Source: Lunularia cruciata (Eukaryota > Streptophyta > Marchantiopsida > Lunulariales > Lunulariaceae). Taken from it: a stretch of DNA of 64,000 nt. The translations under genes were made by a program, and so were the position numbers. This document shows, piece after piece, positions 39,437-51,900 of this stretch (the stretch's first letter is position 1; every line of letters begins with the position of its first letter). The stretch is from contig OX419761.1 of assembly GCA_948567375.1 (NCBI GenBank), forward strand, positions 43,500,243 to 43,564,242, in the 5' to 3' direction. The notes beneath the pieces were generated by a model that worked only from the letters and a program-made list of their open reading frames with translations, searched no databases and was not told the origin of the DNA.

Positions 39437-39683
39437 TGTTAGAAAACTCCCGAGGAAATCCGAAATCCGAGGACCTCTCATATAGCACGTCATAAACCCC
39501 ACTAATCAGAAATCAGAGGACAACATAAACCCCACTAATCAGAAACCAGAGGACAACAGGAGTACCTCCACCGCTGATTCGGACTCACTGTATATATATA
39601 GAGAGAAAAAGATAGATAGATACATCATTGTTATCCAACCGAAACTTCTAAACAAATAACTGTCCGATTGAATTTCTAAACAA

Positions 39684-39729
<46 letters not shown>

Positions 39730-39903
39730 TTGTCATCCAATTGAACTTCTAGACAAGTAATTATACGATTGAATTTCTAGACAAGTGATTGTCTGATCAA
39801 ATATCTAGACAAGTGACTATCACACACTGCATGAAACAGCAAGGTGTTTCATAAATTCCATTTGCTCTTGCACTTTATGACTGATAACAAGCCAAACATA
39901 ACA
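39437..39903 (-). repeat. 3' LTR of copia C
   Basis: TGTTAG...CATAACA ends as in element A. It is longer than A's 287 bp because of a 33-bp tandem duplication (39,492-39,524, 39,525-39,557), several TTTCTAGACAAGTGATT-like units and a TA run (39,684-39,727). Directly left of it lies peroxidase exon 2, so the insertion point is inside that exon. Confidence 0.88.
39684..39727. repeat. (TA)n microsatellite in LTR C
   Basis: About 22 alternating TA units within the LTR. LTR A has only a short TATATATATATATA run at the matching place. Confidence 0.95.
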
Positions 39904-40193
39904 ATTTCCACTTTTTGCTTATATCCACCATATCATCCCAAAGAGCAACATTGAACGTTGAGCAAATCCATGCATAACTTGAACTTCTCAAGAGGAACGG
40001 GTTTAGTTAACATATCAACTGCATTACCTATGTGCCAATCTTTTGCAGATTGATCTCACCATTTATCATAGTTTCCTTGATAAGATGATGTCTCACATCA
40101 TTTTTCTTTGTCCTTGAATGATATACTTGATTTTTGGCCAAGTGAAATGCGCTTTGGCTATCACAAAAAAAGTGTCTACTTCATGTTAGGGAG

Positions 40194-41501
40194 TCACACA
40201 TCCTTGGCTAATCTTTGTAGCCATATTGCCTCTTTGGAAGCCTCAATTGTCGCCATGTATTCTGCCTCTATAGTAGAAAGAGCAATAGTAGATTGGAGAG
40301 TAGACTTCCAAATTATTGCACCATCAACAAGTGTAAAGAACAAATCCTGATGTAGATCTTCTCTTATCCAAGTCTCTGGCAAAAGCAGAATCTACATAAC
40401 TTGTAATTCCTCCTTCTTGGTCGTTCTCTTCATCAAAGACAATGCTTATAGTCCCTTTCAAGTAATAAAGTATCCACTTCACAACTTTCCAATGTTGTTT
40501 CCTTGGATTTGCCATGTATCTACTGACCATAGTCACAACATATGAGATGTTTGGTCTAGTGCAGACAATAGCATACATTAAACTCCCAACAGCACTAGCA
40601 TAAGGAATATTTGACATCACTTTTCTGTCCTCCTCATTTGATGGACATTGCTCCAATGATACCCTAAAATGATTTGCCATTGGAGTGCTCACTAGTTTGC
40701 ATTCTCCATGCCAAAAAAAGCAAGTAATTTTCCAAATATCTCCTTTGAGATATCCATAACTTTCCCTTGCTCCTGTCCCAATGGATTTCAATCCTAAACA
40801 CACTATTTGAAGAACCCAAGTTTTGCTTTCAATTTCTCCAACTCAACCATATATTCCGCAGCAATCAACATGTCATCTACATATAGTACCAAGATGATTA
40901 AATCAAATAATTTAGGTCCATAGAGCTTCTTGAGGTAAACCTAACAATCTGATTCACTTCTTGTATATCCATGCTTCAACATGAAAGCATAAAATTTCAT
41001 GTACCAAAGTCTTGGACTTGCTTTAGTCCATATAAAGACTTTTCTAATCTGCAAACCTGATTCTGGTTCCTTGGTACCACTAAACCTTCAAGTTGATGCA
41101 TGTAAATCTACTCCTCCAATTATCCATGTAAAAAAGCAGTTGTAACATCTAGGTTCTCCAACTCCAAGTTATGCAATGCAACTATTACCAATAGTGCACG
41201 AATTGAATAGATTTTTACCATTGGTGAAAAAATTTCATTGAAGTCAATATCTTCTTTTTTGCTATGACCCTTTGCTACAAGCCTTGCTTTATTATTGATC
41301 TCCACCTGATTTTGGAAGTCCTTCCTTCCTTAGGAATATCCATCTGCAACCAATTGCCTTCTTTCCTATAGGCAATTTTTCAAGTCTCCAAGTTTGGTTT
41401 TTGGCCAAAGACTTTGTCTCCTCTTCCATTGCGCAATGCCACTTTTGACACTCTTGATCTTGCATTGCCTCTTCATATGAAAAAGGCTCACTATTCTGCA
41501 T
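40194..41501 (-). pseudogene. Copia C reverse transcriptase and RNase H
   Basis: In order: EEAMQDQECQKW, NQTWRLEKLP, GCRWIFLRKEG, KARLVAKGHSKKEDIDF, FSPMVK, ENLDVTTAFLHG, catalytic LYVDDMLIA (about 40,880-40,910), YASAVGSLMYAIVCTRPN and YVDSAFARDLDKRRSTSG, then RNase H end SAFA.../STIALSTIEAEYMA. The key YVDD box is intact, but there are several frame breaks and stops, so the protein cannot be made whole. Confidence 0.88.
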
Positions 41502-41767
41502 AAGCTACAAATGAATCATCAGATCTCTTTGGAAGCCTTCTATCCATATTTGGATACCTACATTCATGAATCACTTCAGGACTTTGCTCTTCTAATGGTT
41601 CACTTGGTAGATCTACAAGAGGTGAGATGTCTTCATTTCCAAGATCAATATCTATCTTAAAAAAATCTGACTGAATTTGTTTTTTCTTTTCTTTGCTATA
41701 GTAATAGTCTCCATCATACTCATCTCATCAAAAACTACATCCCTACTCACAATAAGACAACACCTTT

Positions 41768-42281
41768 CTAGATCCTATAATCTATATCCCTTTGTTTCCT
41801 TCTCATATCCCAAGAATATACATTTCTAGATGTGGGATCTAACTTTGTCCTTTGTTCTTGTTGAGTATGAACATAAGCAATGAATCCAAACACTCTAAGT
41901 GAAGGGTAATCAACATGCAGACCTGTCCATTTTTCCATAGGTGTCTTACCCTCAATAGCAATAGTGGGAGAAATGGTTACCAAATGATAAGCTATGTTTA
42001 CGGCTTTTGCCCAAAAACTCTTCTCCAATCAGGCATTGCTTAACATACTTCTTGCTTTCTCCAAGAGTGTACAATTTATCCGCTCTGCCACACCATTTCA
42101 TTGAGGAGTACCCAGAACAGTAAAGTGATGAATTATCCCTTCACTCTTATAGTATCTATCAAACTCTCCAGATTTGTATTCTCCACCATTATTAGATCTC
42201 AAACACTTCACTTTCCTTCCAATTTATTTCTCCATCATCACCTTCCATTGTTTAAAGATAGAGAAGACCTCTGATTTTTGA
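41768..42281 (-). pseudogene. Copia C integrase, truncated
   Basis: It matches integrase of element A: KSFWAKAVNIAYHLV, TPMEKWTG, LRVFGFIAYVHTQQ and, in other frames near 42,060-42,260, the NGGEY and NGV regions. It stops at 42,281 at the same word (GACCTCTGATTTTTG) that continues normally in element A near 8,550, marking a clean breakpoint. Confidence 0.85.
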
Positions 42282-43404
42282 CAATGTCTATCTTAGACTA
42301 GATTTAGTGAGATCAGAATTCAATGAACTTTGTTTTGTGAATTGAAAGTATGAACTTTGCTTTGTGAATTGAAAGTAGGGGCTAGATGCAAAGTAAGAGA
42401 GGTAAGAGTGCAATGTCTTTGGGTGAATTACCCAAGACATTAGAAGAGATTGGGTTCGAGAATAAGAATGTAGATGGATTAAACGTGATTCCAATTTCAG
42501 TTCTAAGGAAACAATAGGACTAGTAGAGGAATTAGTAGTAATAGATAGAGCCAAAGTAGATGAAGCAATTGTAGTTACATTGGGACTAGAAGTCAAAGTG
42601 TAAGTAGACATTGGATTGGATTAGTAACAGATTTGAGATATGAAGAGGCAAATATGAAGAGTGGTTTATCATTTTGGATCTGTAGGTTGGTAAATGTGTT
42701 GTAGAATAGTCTATAGTTAGATAACTGTCAAGTGCTTTGCCTATTTGAGGGAGGCATTTGCAGTGTGTTGTTGTTCAATATTGAAATTCTTAAGTTGAGT
42801 AAAGCAAAGTATTGTAACTCAATGCTTGTTGTTTTAGCTTAATTCCAAGTATCAATTTGTGCATGTTTGTGAGTGCTTGGAGAAATTCAAAGTGCAAGTC
42901 AGTGAGGTTGTTGGATGTTGGATTTTGCAATTCTGATTTCATTTTGTGTATTTGATCTTGAGTGGATGCAATTGAAAACAATGCCTTGATAGATTCATGA
43001 GGAATTCTAGTATTGGTAGTATTCTGCAATTATGAGTGCAACATTGGATTGATGTGAAGTAATTTTGATTGAGGAAGTTGTGCCTTAAGTAGAGGAATGG
43101 AACAAAATTTTGAGTTGAAGTGGCCTTCTTTAGGAGAATTGAATCATTACAATCAAGATGTGTTTGGAAAGAAATTGAAGTTTTGTGATTTATGGGTGTT
43201 ATGATTTGTGACAAGACTGCAAATTGAGCACTTGTTACTCTCTTCTGGGTTTGGTTTCTACTTGAGAGATTAAAGACGCAACTAAGAAGAACTGATTGTT
43301 ATATTTTACTTCATATTTTACCATTTCTAACCAATATCTCTATGAGAACAAATTTTTACTTGTTGATTACTGCAAAAGTGATACTTGGTAGGTTATTACA
43401 CACA
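42282..43404 (-). mobile_element. Element F1, truncated copy of F2
   Basis: Read in reverse complement, it matches 48,912 to about 50,015: the LTR-like start TGTGTGTAATAACCTACC (from 43,404), then ATAGAGATA, CAGTCTTGTCACAA, and the leader and the 3' part of the G-type coding region, ending at CTAAATCTAGTCTAAGA (42,282-42,310). It is fused to copia C on the left and adjoins gypsy H on the right. Confidence 0.7.
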
Positions 43405-44196
43405 CAATAGAGACAATTCCTTTACATATGTAGGTCATGGACAAATTCAAAGATTTAGATGTCTCCCATGCAAAATAAACCCCTAGATAGATCTGGTTAA
43501 GTACCAATGTGAGTACTAGCATGCATTCTACATATCAAGAACTCTTCCAAGAATTCAAGGATGTCTTTGCCTACAATTATATATTGATGAATTGATGGGC
43601 ATGAATCCCAAAATGTGTCAGCATCACATATTGTTGCATGTTGATGCAATTCTTGTTTGATCTTAGCCATACAGATCAAACTCCATTTACTCCCAAAAGG
43701 TACAAGAAGAATTGGACAAACTACTGAGGTGCGGGTTCATTTATCCCATAGGTGAAACTAAGTGGGTGTTGTCTATTTTAATAGTTCCAAAAGAGGCTAT
43801 CAAAAAAGTAAGGATCTGCATGGATTTCTGTAAACTAAATGCCCAAACTATACCTGACCCTTTTCCAATTCCATCTACATATACATGCTAGACAGAGTAG
43901 CATATAGTCAATGCTTTTCCTTCATGGATGGATATTTCAAGTACAATCGGATTGCTATAGCACCAAAAGATCAGTATATAGTGCAATTTCAGAATGCACA
44001 CAACTTGACACTAACAGAGGAGTAAACACCATATGATATTTTGGGGAAATCCGCACGATATCTTTCAAATAGTTGTTCAAATGCTTCATGAGAAAAAAAC
44101 CAGCCCATCTTGCACCTAGGACAAGAACCCAAGCCTTCTGTCCATCTTGTGTGGGAGGAAGCAGATTCTTTGCACTCTCAACTTCCTATGCTTTAT

Positions 44197-44280
44197 GATA
44201 TTTGTTACCAAATGGGATACTTATGCCTATTGAGTGATGACATTTGTTACCAAATGGGGTACTTATGCTTGTTGAGTGAT
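44197..44280 (+). repeat. 42-bp in-frame duplication in gypsy H RT
   Basis: Two 42-bp units each encode DICYQMGYLCLLSD. Located between RT motifs of element H. The length keeps the frame. Confidence 0.9.
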
Positions 44281-44814
44281 GCCATTTGGACTAAAAAATA
44301 CCCCACACCATTTCAATGATACATGATGAATTCTTTTGGCAAAGTACAAGACAAGCTAGAACTCTACCTCAACAACATGTGTATACATAGTTCCTATAAT
44401 GACCATCTTTGAGCATTGTGGGCCGTTCTACATATTTGCCAAAATGTCAAGATCTCCTCAATCCAAAAAAATGTTTGTTTCTATTTCTTGTGGACCCTTC
44501 TTATGCCATTTGGTTAGCAAAAATATCATCATGGTTGATTTGAAAAAGATCCAAGCAATTACACAAGTACCCATACTCAAGACAATATGTGACCTTCAAT
44601 GCTTCTTAGGCTATATAGGATATTACAGCCAATGTATCCACATGTATGCTAAAATAACATACAAGCTGACATGCTACTTTATGCCATGGTGGATTTCTTG
44701 TGGACACGCCAATGCATTGAGGCTTTTGAGACCTTGAAAACTATGCTAGCTATGGCTCCTATTTTGGCCGTGCCAAATTGGGAAATTACCTTTCATATCT
44801 TTGTGGATATGTCC

Positions 44815-45517
44815 TGTGAACCGGCCTATCTCTCACTCAGGATGAACCGTTGATGGCTATTATGGTAGCGCACCATGGACTAAGAAGGCAAGGAACCCCA
44901 ACTCCATCATACTCCTCCAAGGCTAACACTCCAAGACTCAAGACATTGCTCACTAGAGAACTCAATGAGAGAGAGATAGTTGCAAATGAAAGGATGATGA
45001 GTACCTCCTCACCCCTTGTTTATATACTTGTGAAATAGTTATGTACCAAAGTTACTAATTACCGTAGTAACTCAAGTTACTAGACTAAAAGTCAAATAAA
45101 GTCCAAAAGTAGAAAGGAATATCCATCACATGGGCATATTCCCCTAAGCATGTGGTCTTATCTTGACCCAACCACTAAGTCAAGGATTCCTTCATATGGG
45201 CTATCCTTGGACTAAAGAAGAATCCAAAACAAAAAGGTTTGCGGGCCCAAGAGTTCTCAACTCTTTCCTCAAAGCCAAACACCTAGGAATAATACCAAGT
45301 CAACACACTAAAATCCAAAATAGTGGTGCTCATCTTTTCTACTTCCTCTTAAGTAAGGTCCATTCTATCTTAGCTATGACTAACTTTAGCTAACCATGAC
45401 TAATATAGAACCATCCTTTATCTCTATATAAAAATATCTCTTAAGTACTTGTAATACCAAGCTAAATATCAAAATATCACAATACCACACACATGCACAT
45501 GCTAAATGGGTGTTACA
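44815..45517 (-). repeat. Solo LTR R1 inserted in gypsy H RNase H
   Basis: About 703 bp, TGTGAACC... to ...GGGTGTTACA on the plus strand; reading on the minus strand it begins TGTAACACCC, a common gypsy LTR start. It matches R2 (55,829-56,533) and R3 (62,168-62,856) along its length. It splits RNase H exactly between VDMS and NTTMGIFLTQYDGQ. GTCC stands on both sides (44,811-44,814 and 45,518-45,521), a 4-bp target duplication. No internal element sequence is present. Confidence 0.9.
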
Positions 45518-47190
45518 GTCCAACACAACAATGGGTATTTTTCTCACTCAGTATGATGGCCAACAATGGAAACACCCCATTGATTATGCTAGTCACTAAC
45601 TCAACTCCACAAAGAAAATCTAATCCACCATTGAACAAAAATGCCTTGGTATGATCTTTGATGTTCAGAAGTTCCAATATTGGCTCATGGGCAACAATTC
45701 CATGTTGATCACAAAGCCCTCAAGTACCTCATCAACAAGCCCTACCACTCAAAATGCTTAACATGTTGAATGCTACTCCCACAAGAATTTTCCTTTTCAA
45801 TTGAATACCACCCAGGAAAATCCTATGATAACATGGACTTCCTTTCTTGCATTCTTGGAACTCCAATGACAAATTCCCTTAATACCAATCCCATATACTT
45901 CCATTTCTTCTACATGCAAGAACAAGTAACTACTTAATCCACATGGATGGATAGAATCAAAAATTGTTTGTCTACATAAGGGTGTTGTCTGATCTACCAC
46001 ACACCCACCATAAGAGCTTTCACATGTACACCCTTCCTTTCACAATCCTTCATGGTGATCTTTGCCAAATGGGTATGGACCAAGTACTTTGGTGGTGCAT
46101 TGGCCCCCAAAGTATATTCACTTAGTACTCAAGGCATGCTACTTTGACGAGTCAAGCGGACACTTCTCAAGCAAGATTACTTCCCAAAAAATCTGCTTAC
46201 TAGGCTATTGGTGACCCTTTGTCACATAGGATGCCAATCAATATGCTCGTATGTTTAATGCTTGCCACACATTTGCAAATCCACCTCCAAATACCACATG
46301 TACCTCCATCCAGTCTTAGTAGCACAACCATTCCAGCAGTGGGGACTCAACTTTGTGGGACCTATCAATCCCGCAGCTCAACAAACCTACCAATAGCTAT
46401 ATCATTGTAGTGGTTGACTACATCACTAAGTGGGAAAAGGCTGAATTCTTTAGTAGTAGCTTAGCATATGTTGTGGTTCCATTTCCTTATAGAAACATTA
46501 TATCATATTTTGGTTTTTCGTGGTCTTTTGTGATAGATAACGGGTCAATGATGGAGTACGGGACCTAACCAATGTTGCAAGATCCAACATAAAAGGTCTA
46601 CCCCATACCATCCTCAAGCAAATAGCCAAGTAGAATGTGCCAATTATATCTTTCTTACCATGTTAAAAAATGGTCAACCTCAACCCCATTGATTGGGACC
46701 AAAAATTATTAGGTGCATTATGGATGTACCGCACCACTGTCAAACTTACTATGGATACACTCCTTTTCCAGCTTGTCTAAGAGCAAGAAGCAAGTCTACC
46801 AATAGTACTCCTTGACCCTTCCATTCATATCCTTACTCTCACCTTGATCGGGACATCTGCCTTTTAGGAGGGAGAAACCACAAGGGAATGGGTCTTGGCA
46901 CTCCATAACCTAAATGAGAAGCATTTGCAATCACTATATATAGCCAAACAAAAGGCCTACTTTGACAAGAAAAAAAAGGAAGTACCATTCTACCAGAAGG
47001 ATTTGGTACTCAAATTTAATGATTGAGTCGGCCAATTCCGTATCAAATTTGCTGAAAAATGGCTAGGCCAATATAGGGTTTGAGAAATATTCAATAATTG
47101 AGATGTTACATGGAGAAGTATTGGATATCTAAACTAACAGATCAAAGTGCAGACCTTATAATCCCCATTACATTCCACTAGAGGGGCAAG

Positions 47191-47862
47191 GATAAAGAAT
47201 CCCATAGGAGAGCCACTATCTTGACATTTATAGGAGAGCCACTATTTTGACATTTCTATTGAGGGTAAGACTAGGAAATCTTGACTATGGGAAAACCACA
47301 TTTCAGGAAATAGGTGCTTTATTGAAAATCTGTGGGAGCATTTGGAAGTACCTATCCATTCCTGGAATTCTCATCCCACACCTCATACACCAAAATACAA
47401 GAGATAGACATGATGTGCATCCCAAAAGCTTCTATGGGAGCTTTCTCTTTCTTGTAAGTCACAATGATGGTGACATCTCCAAGAAACAATGGCGCATAAC
47501 AAGACGCATCCACTGAAAAGAAGGCATCACACACATTACAATCTGGATGCTCACATGAAAAATTTCCAAGTGGATTAAAACCCTTCATATCCAATTGGTA
47601 GAAAATGTACTTGGCATGAAAAATTTTAAGCTTTGTAGAAAGGTACAGTGTCCAACAAAGACGTATCCCAACAAAACCTCCAAGGGAACCTAAGTCACCA
47701 CTATTCTATGTTTCAAAAATTCTCTCTAGTGAAAATCTTGATTATTGCACAAGCCAAAACACAAGAACTCAAACTACTAAAGAAAATTACTAGGGGAAAG
47801 TAGGTCAAACAAGGAAAATCATCTATGGAAGCAAAACTATCAAGAGAGAAAGTCAGAAATGT
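47191..47862. other. Spacer between gypsy H and gypsy E2
   Basis: No protein domain is recognised. It may hold the 3' end of H and 5' LTR remains of E2. A partially repeated phrase (ATAGGAGAGCCACTAT) occurs twice at about 47,207 and 47,230. Confidence 0.4.
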
Positions 47863-48464
47863 ATGCAATGCAAGCAAGAACTTGTTTCAAGAGTGGTTGT
47901 TGGAACTCTCTTAGACCAGCTAGACCAAAAACAAAAAGAGAGTATTGCTACCCATAATCAGGAATTAAGATTCATAGCTGACAACCATTGTGTTGAAAGA
48001 GTGCTTCCAACTAACATCCTTGAAAGGTTCTACAAAAGAATCGACTACAATTTCCATTATAGAAATTGTTTTGGTAGTAGAGGTAGAGTTCACATCCAAA
48101 GGAATTTCCTAAATTCCATGGAGGAAGGTGAATAGAGGGAAGGAGGGGGAGGTGGGGAAACCCAAGTACCTCCTATGCATAATAAAGGTAAGGAGATAGC
48201 ATCCATAGATGTGATGAAGAGCAAGTATGAAAGAGTGAATGCTCAAACTCCAAATGTCTTAATTTGGAGCTTTTGGCACAAGAGAAGAAGAGAGCCTATT
48301 TTGCAGATGATATATAGTCTTCGCAAGAATTCACTCCTAGCAAGGCCAGTCTAATGCCCACAAGGAGTAGTCTTACTTCTAGTTCAACACCATCAACAAA
48401 GACTCCAAGGAAGAAGTTGAGGATGGATGATTTCTTGATCTCAAAGCAACAATGAGGCTATAAT

Positions 48465-48911
48465 GTGTTGGACAATGTTGGTAGTCATAAGGCCAACATC
48501 ATGATGGATCAATTGATTGCTTTAAATCCTACCTTTAGGAAGGAACTTAGAGGTGATTTGAGTTCTACAAGGAGTAAGAGAAAGAAGAAAGTAAAGGTTC
48601 CAATATCAATGGGGTGGTGGATGCAAAACCATCACAAAGGAAAACTTGTGACTATGCCTCCAAGATTGATGCAAGGGTGAATGGTCACATTATCAAGGAT
48701 GCACTTGTTGATGGTAAATTTATGGTAAATGTTATGTAAGAGAAGTTGATGAAGAAGTTGGGTATGATACCCTCTAGACCTTCAACATTTATAGTGAGCA
48801 TGGCAAACAAGCAACAAGTTTGACTAGTAGGTTTGATAGACAAGGTGATAGTATCCATTATGGGAAATCAAAATCTCATGACTTTCTAAGTTTTGAAGGA
48901 TGCAAGTTATG
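48465..48911 (+). pseudogene. Gypsy E2 gag end and protease, first half
   Basis: The piece after KANIMMDQLIALNP and a Lys-rich stretch leads into ARVNGHIIKDALVDGKFMVN, where a gypsy protease normally has an Asp-Gly-Gly/Ser active site; here the third residue is Lys. LGMIPSRPSTFIVSMANKQ and LIDKVIVSIMGN follow. The reading ends at 48,911 at the F2 insertion. Confidence 0.75.
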
Positions 48912-51900
48912 TGTGACAACCTAACAAGTATCCCTTTTATAGTAATCACGTAAATGAAGTTTGTTTCCATAGAGATACAAATCAGAAATGGTCAAATACA
49001 AAGTAAAGAATAACAATGTAGTTCTTCTTGAGTTCTTTAGTCTCTCAGGTAGAGAGAGTAAAGAAGAGAGTAAAAAGCATTGACTATCAGTCTTGTCACA
49101 ATTAACACACCATAATAATAGTACTATCCAATTTTTCCAAACCAACTTTGATTGTGATGATTCAAATTCTCTCGTAGACGGCTACTTCACTACAAAATGA
49201 CTTCACCTCAGAATTGTGTTCCACCTCTCCATTGAAGGCACAACTTCCTCAATCAAAATTGCTTTGCATCCACCCCGCAATGTGCTCACCAATGCAAAAT
49301 ACTATCAGCACTACAATTCCTCTTAGATCTGTCAAGGCATTGCTTCGATTACACTTAACTCAAGATCAAACACACAAAATGAAGATCAAGGCTACAGAAT
49401 CCAACATCCAACAAGCACAATGACTTGCAATTTGAATTTGTCCAAACACTCACAAACACGCACACAAAATTGACACTCTGAATTAAGCTTAAGCGACAAG
49501 CACTAAAAATCAGCACTTTTCTTTACCTATCTCCAAAAATTAGGAACATTGAACAACATAAGACTTCAAATGCCTCCTTTAAATAGGCTGAGCACAAATA
49601 GTTAACTAACAACTATACCGTTCTGACAACTTTACCAACCTACGGATCCAAAGTGACAATGCACCTCTTCATATTTACCTCTTCAAATCTCAAATTTGTT
49701 ATTACTCTGATCCAATGTCAACCTCAACTTTGGCTTCCAAACCCAATGTTCCTTCATAGATTTCTCCTTCTTCAAGTTTCCCTAATTCTACTCCTATATC
49801 TTCTATTTCTACTATCTCTTCACTCCAAACTACAATTGCACTCCTATCTAACCTATCTACATCATTATCTTCTGACCCACTCTTCTCTAATATCTCAAGT
49901 AACTCACCTGAAGACACTTGCACTCCTACATCTTCAAGTTTGGGCTTCTTCACAAACTTTATCTCACTACAAAGTCTATCTAAATCTGATCTTACTAAAT
50001 CTAATCTAAGACTCACGTTATCTCCTACCTCTAACATCTTTCTATCAACTCGATCTTTCAAACAAATCAGAAGATTGTTCAATTCAATGTCCTTTGCCTT
50101 CCTTTTCCTTGTCTCCTGCACCAACAACTTCAACTTGTGCAGTCTTGCTTCCTCCAACTTTATCTTGGCTTTAGTACTAAGAATTGATTTCAACTCCTTC
50201 ACCATTGCTCCTATTGTATCCACCCTCAGAACTACCTTCTCCTTACTTCTCTCCTCCTCCAGCTCATTCCAATACATCATCAACTCATCCTCAAACTTAG
50301 CCTTCAATGCTTCCTTCTCTTGTCTATTCAAGACTAGTTAATTCTCAGCTCCTCTCAGCAATCCTCACAATCCTTGTTCTTCCTCCCAACTATGGTTTGT
50401 TAACTCTTGTTGCCAGGCTTGGTCCTTCTTTGTGGTACTCTTCTTCATATTCTCCAACTCTTGCTCCATCACTGTTGCACTTGCCTTTGCATGTATAACC
50501 TCCACTCATGCACCAACAATTTCTCTTTTCATTACCTCAACCAATGCCAATGCCAACTTCTCCTTCAATTCCTCACTACAGTTCACCAATTCTCCTTCAT
50601 GGTATTTGAGCTTTTACTCCAAAGAGCTGCCTCCACCCAAAGTTCTTTGGCTTCCATCTCTACTTGAGTTAATTTGCTTCTCAACATCAAGGTCTCCTCA
50701 CTCCATTTTTCTATGACCACTAACTCATCCCTACTTTCAGATGAGAACTTGTCATCTCTACTTTCTTCTACTGCAAAAACACCAGCAAGGGACACATGAT
50801 CTTTGATAAATACTCAACTCCATCATACTTTCCCTTGCTGTCTCTAACATCTTCACCTTTGGCAGGTAGTTCTTTGACAAGTGCCTTACCCCAAAGATGT
50901 GATCTTTGTATCTTCAATGTCTCTCCATCTAAACTCTCTTCCTTGGTTGTAGCTTTGCTCAGTCCAATGATGACTACTTGAGTACTTCTCATCTCCCTAG
51001 CTACCCTTGGAATACCAAGGCATCTTCTTCTTCTTTCTCATACTTGCGCTATGTTGTTGACAACTCCAGACTCGGCTTCTTTGCTTCCACAATCCCTTTT
51101 CTTGATTGCTAGACTTTAGTCTCTTCTTCACTGCCACTACTTGACTCTTTGCTCCACCGTGTGAATTCTTCTTCTTCTCCCAAGGCTTCTCCCTTTGACT
51201 CAATTTCTCCCTTTGATTCCTCTTCCAAAGTTGATTCCTTCACTTCTACTGGTGCAAGCTTTAGGTGGAGTTTTTGTAGCTTTTGAGGCTACACCAGCAT
51301 AATTTTTCCTTTGGGTCTACTTGACTTCTTGGGCATGGGAATATTGACTGCCAATATCTTTTCCTTTCTGCTCTTTAAGTAGTAATCGTCACCTTTAGGG
51401 TAGTATCATTCATCCTCATCAACTTCCTTTCATAAATCAGGGTGAAAGTGGGATCACATTCATCCTCTCTCCTTTGAGCTCAGTCAATTCAGCCCAAAGT
51501 AGAAATGAGGCACAAAGGGTAAAAAATAGCGGGGCTGCATATCCATTCTCCAACCATTGATCATCTGCTCCATGCACTAGTGCAAAAATTTTGCCCAACC
51601 CATCGCCTCTCCTACAAAAATTTGATGAAAGAATACTACTTGCTACATTGTTACATGGGTGGGTCACTCTAGCTTGAACATAGCTATCATTGTTCTCACA
51701 ATCCCTCTTTGCATTGGATCCTTATAACTATCCACCTTGTACCCATTCTTGGTCAGGTCTGTTGAAAGAATTTTGCACCTCAGCAATTTCTTCCAAAGCA
51801 TCACACTCTCAATAAAAGCCAATACCTCCTACCTCTCCTACTTCTCTCCCCATGACTAATCTCTTATCCAACTCAGTCCATCAAGTGCGATTTCATCTCT

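Larger units (their letters stand above)
39437..42281 (-). mobile_element. Ty1/copia retrotransposon C, 5'-truncated
   Basis: Minus strand: integrase (from 42,281), linker, RT, RNase H and 3' LTR (39,437-39,903). It ends abruptly at 42,281 inside integrase, where sequence of element F1 begins, so 5' LTR, gag and protease are missing. It belongs to the same family as element A, and the two overlap over about 1 kb of integrase to RT start. Confidence 0.9.
43405..47190 (+). mobile_element. Ty3/gypsy retrotransposon H, pol relic
   Basis: Plus-strand gypsy pol in broken frames. Pre-RT has FQEFKDVFA. RT has VQEELDKLLRCGFI, VRICMDFCKLNAQTIPD, CFSFMDGYFKYN and, at about 44,370, a YLNN where the catalytic box YLDD belongs. 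The thumb has IMVDLKKIQAITQVP and FLGYIGYYSQCI. RNase H is split by a solo LTR. Integrase has FQQWGLNFVGP (46,339), IVVVDYITKW, STPYHPQANSQVE and a C-terminal AYFDKKKKEVPFY. Gag and protease are missing. Confidence 0.88.

Noticed and set aside
49653-50716. Plus-strand Leu/Ser-rich frames, membrane-protein-like
   Set aside because: They are antisense to the charged coiled-coil tail of G3; hydrophobic runs result from complementing Lys/Glu codons.
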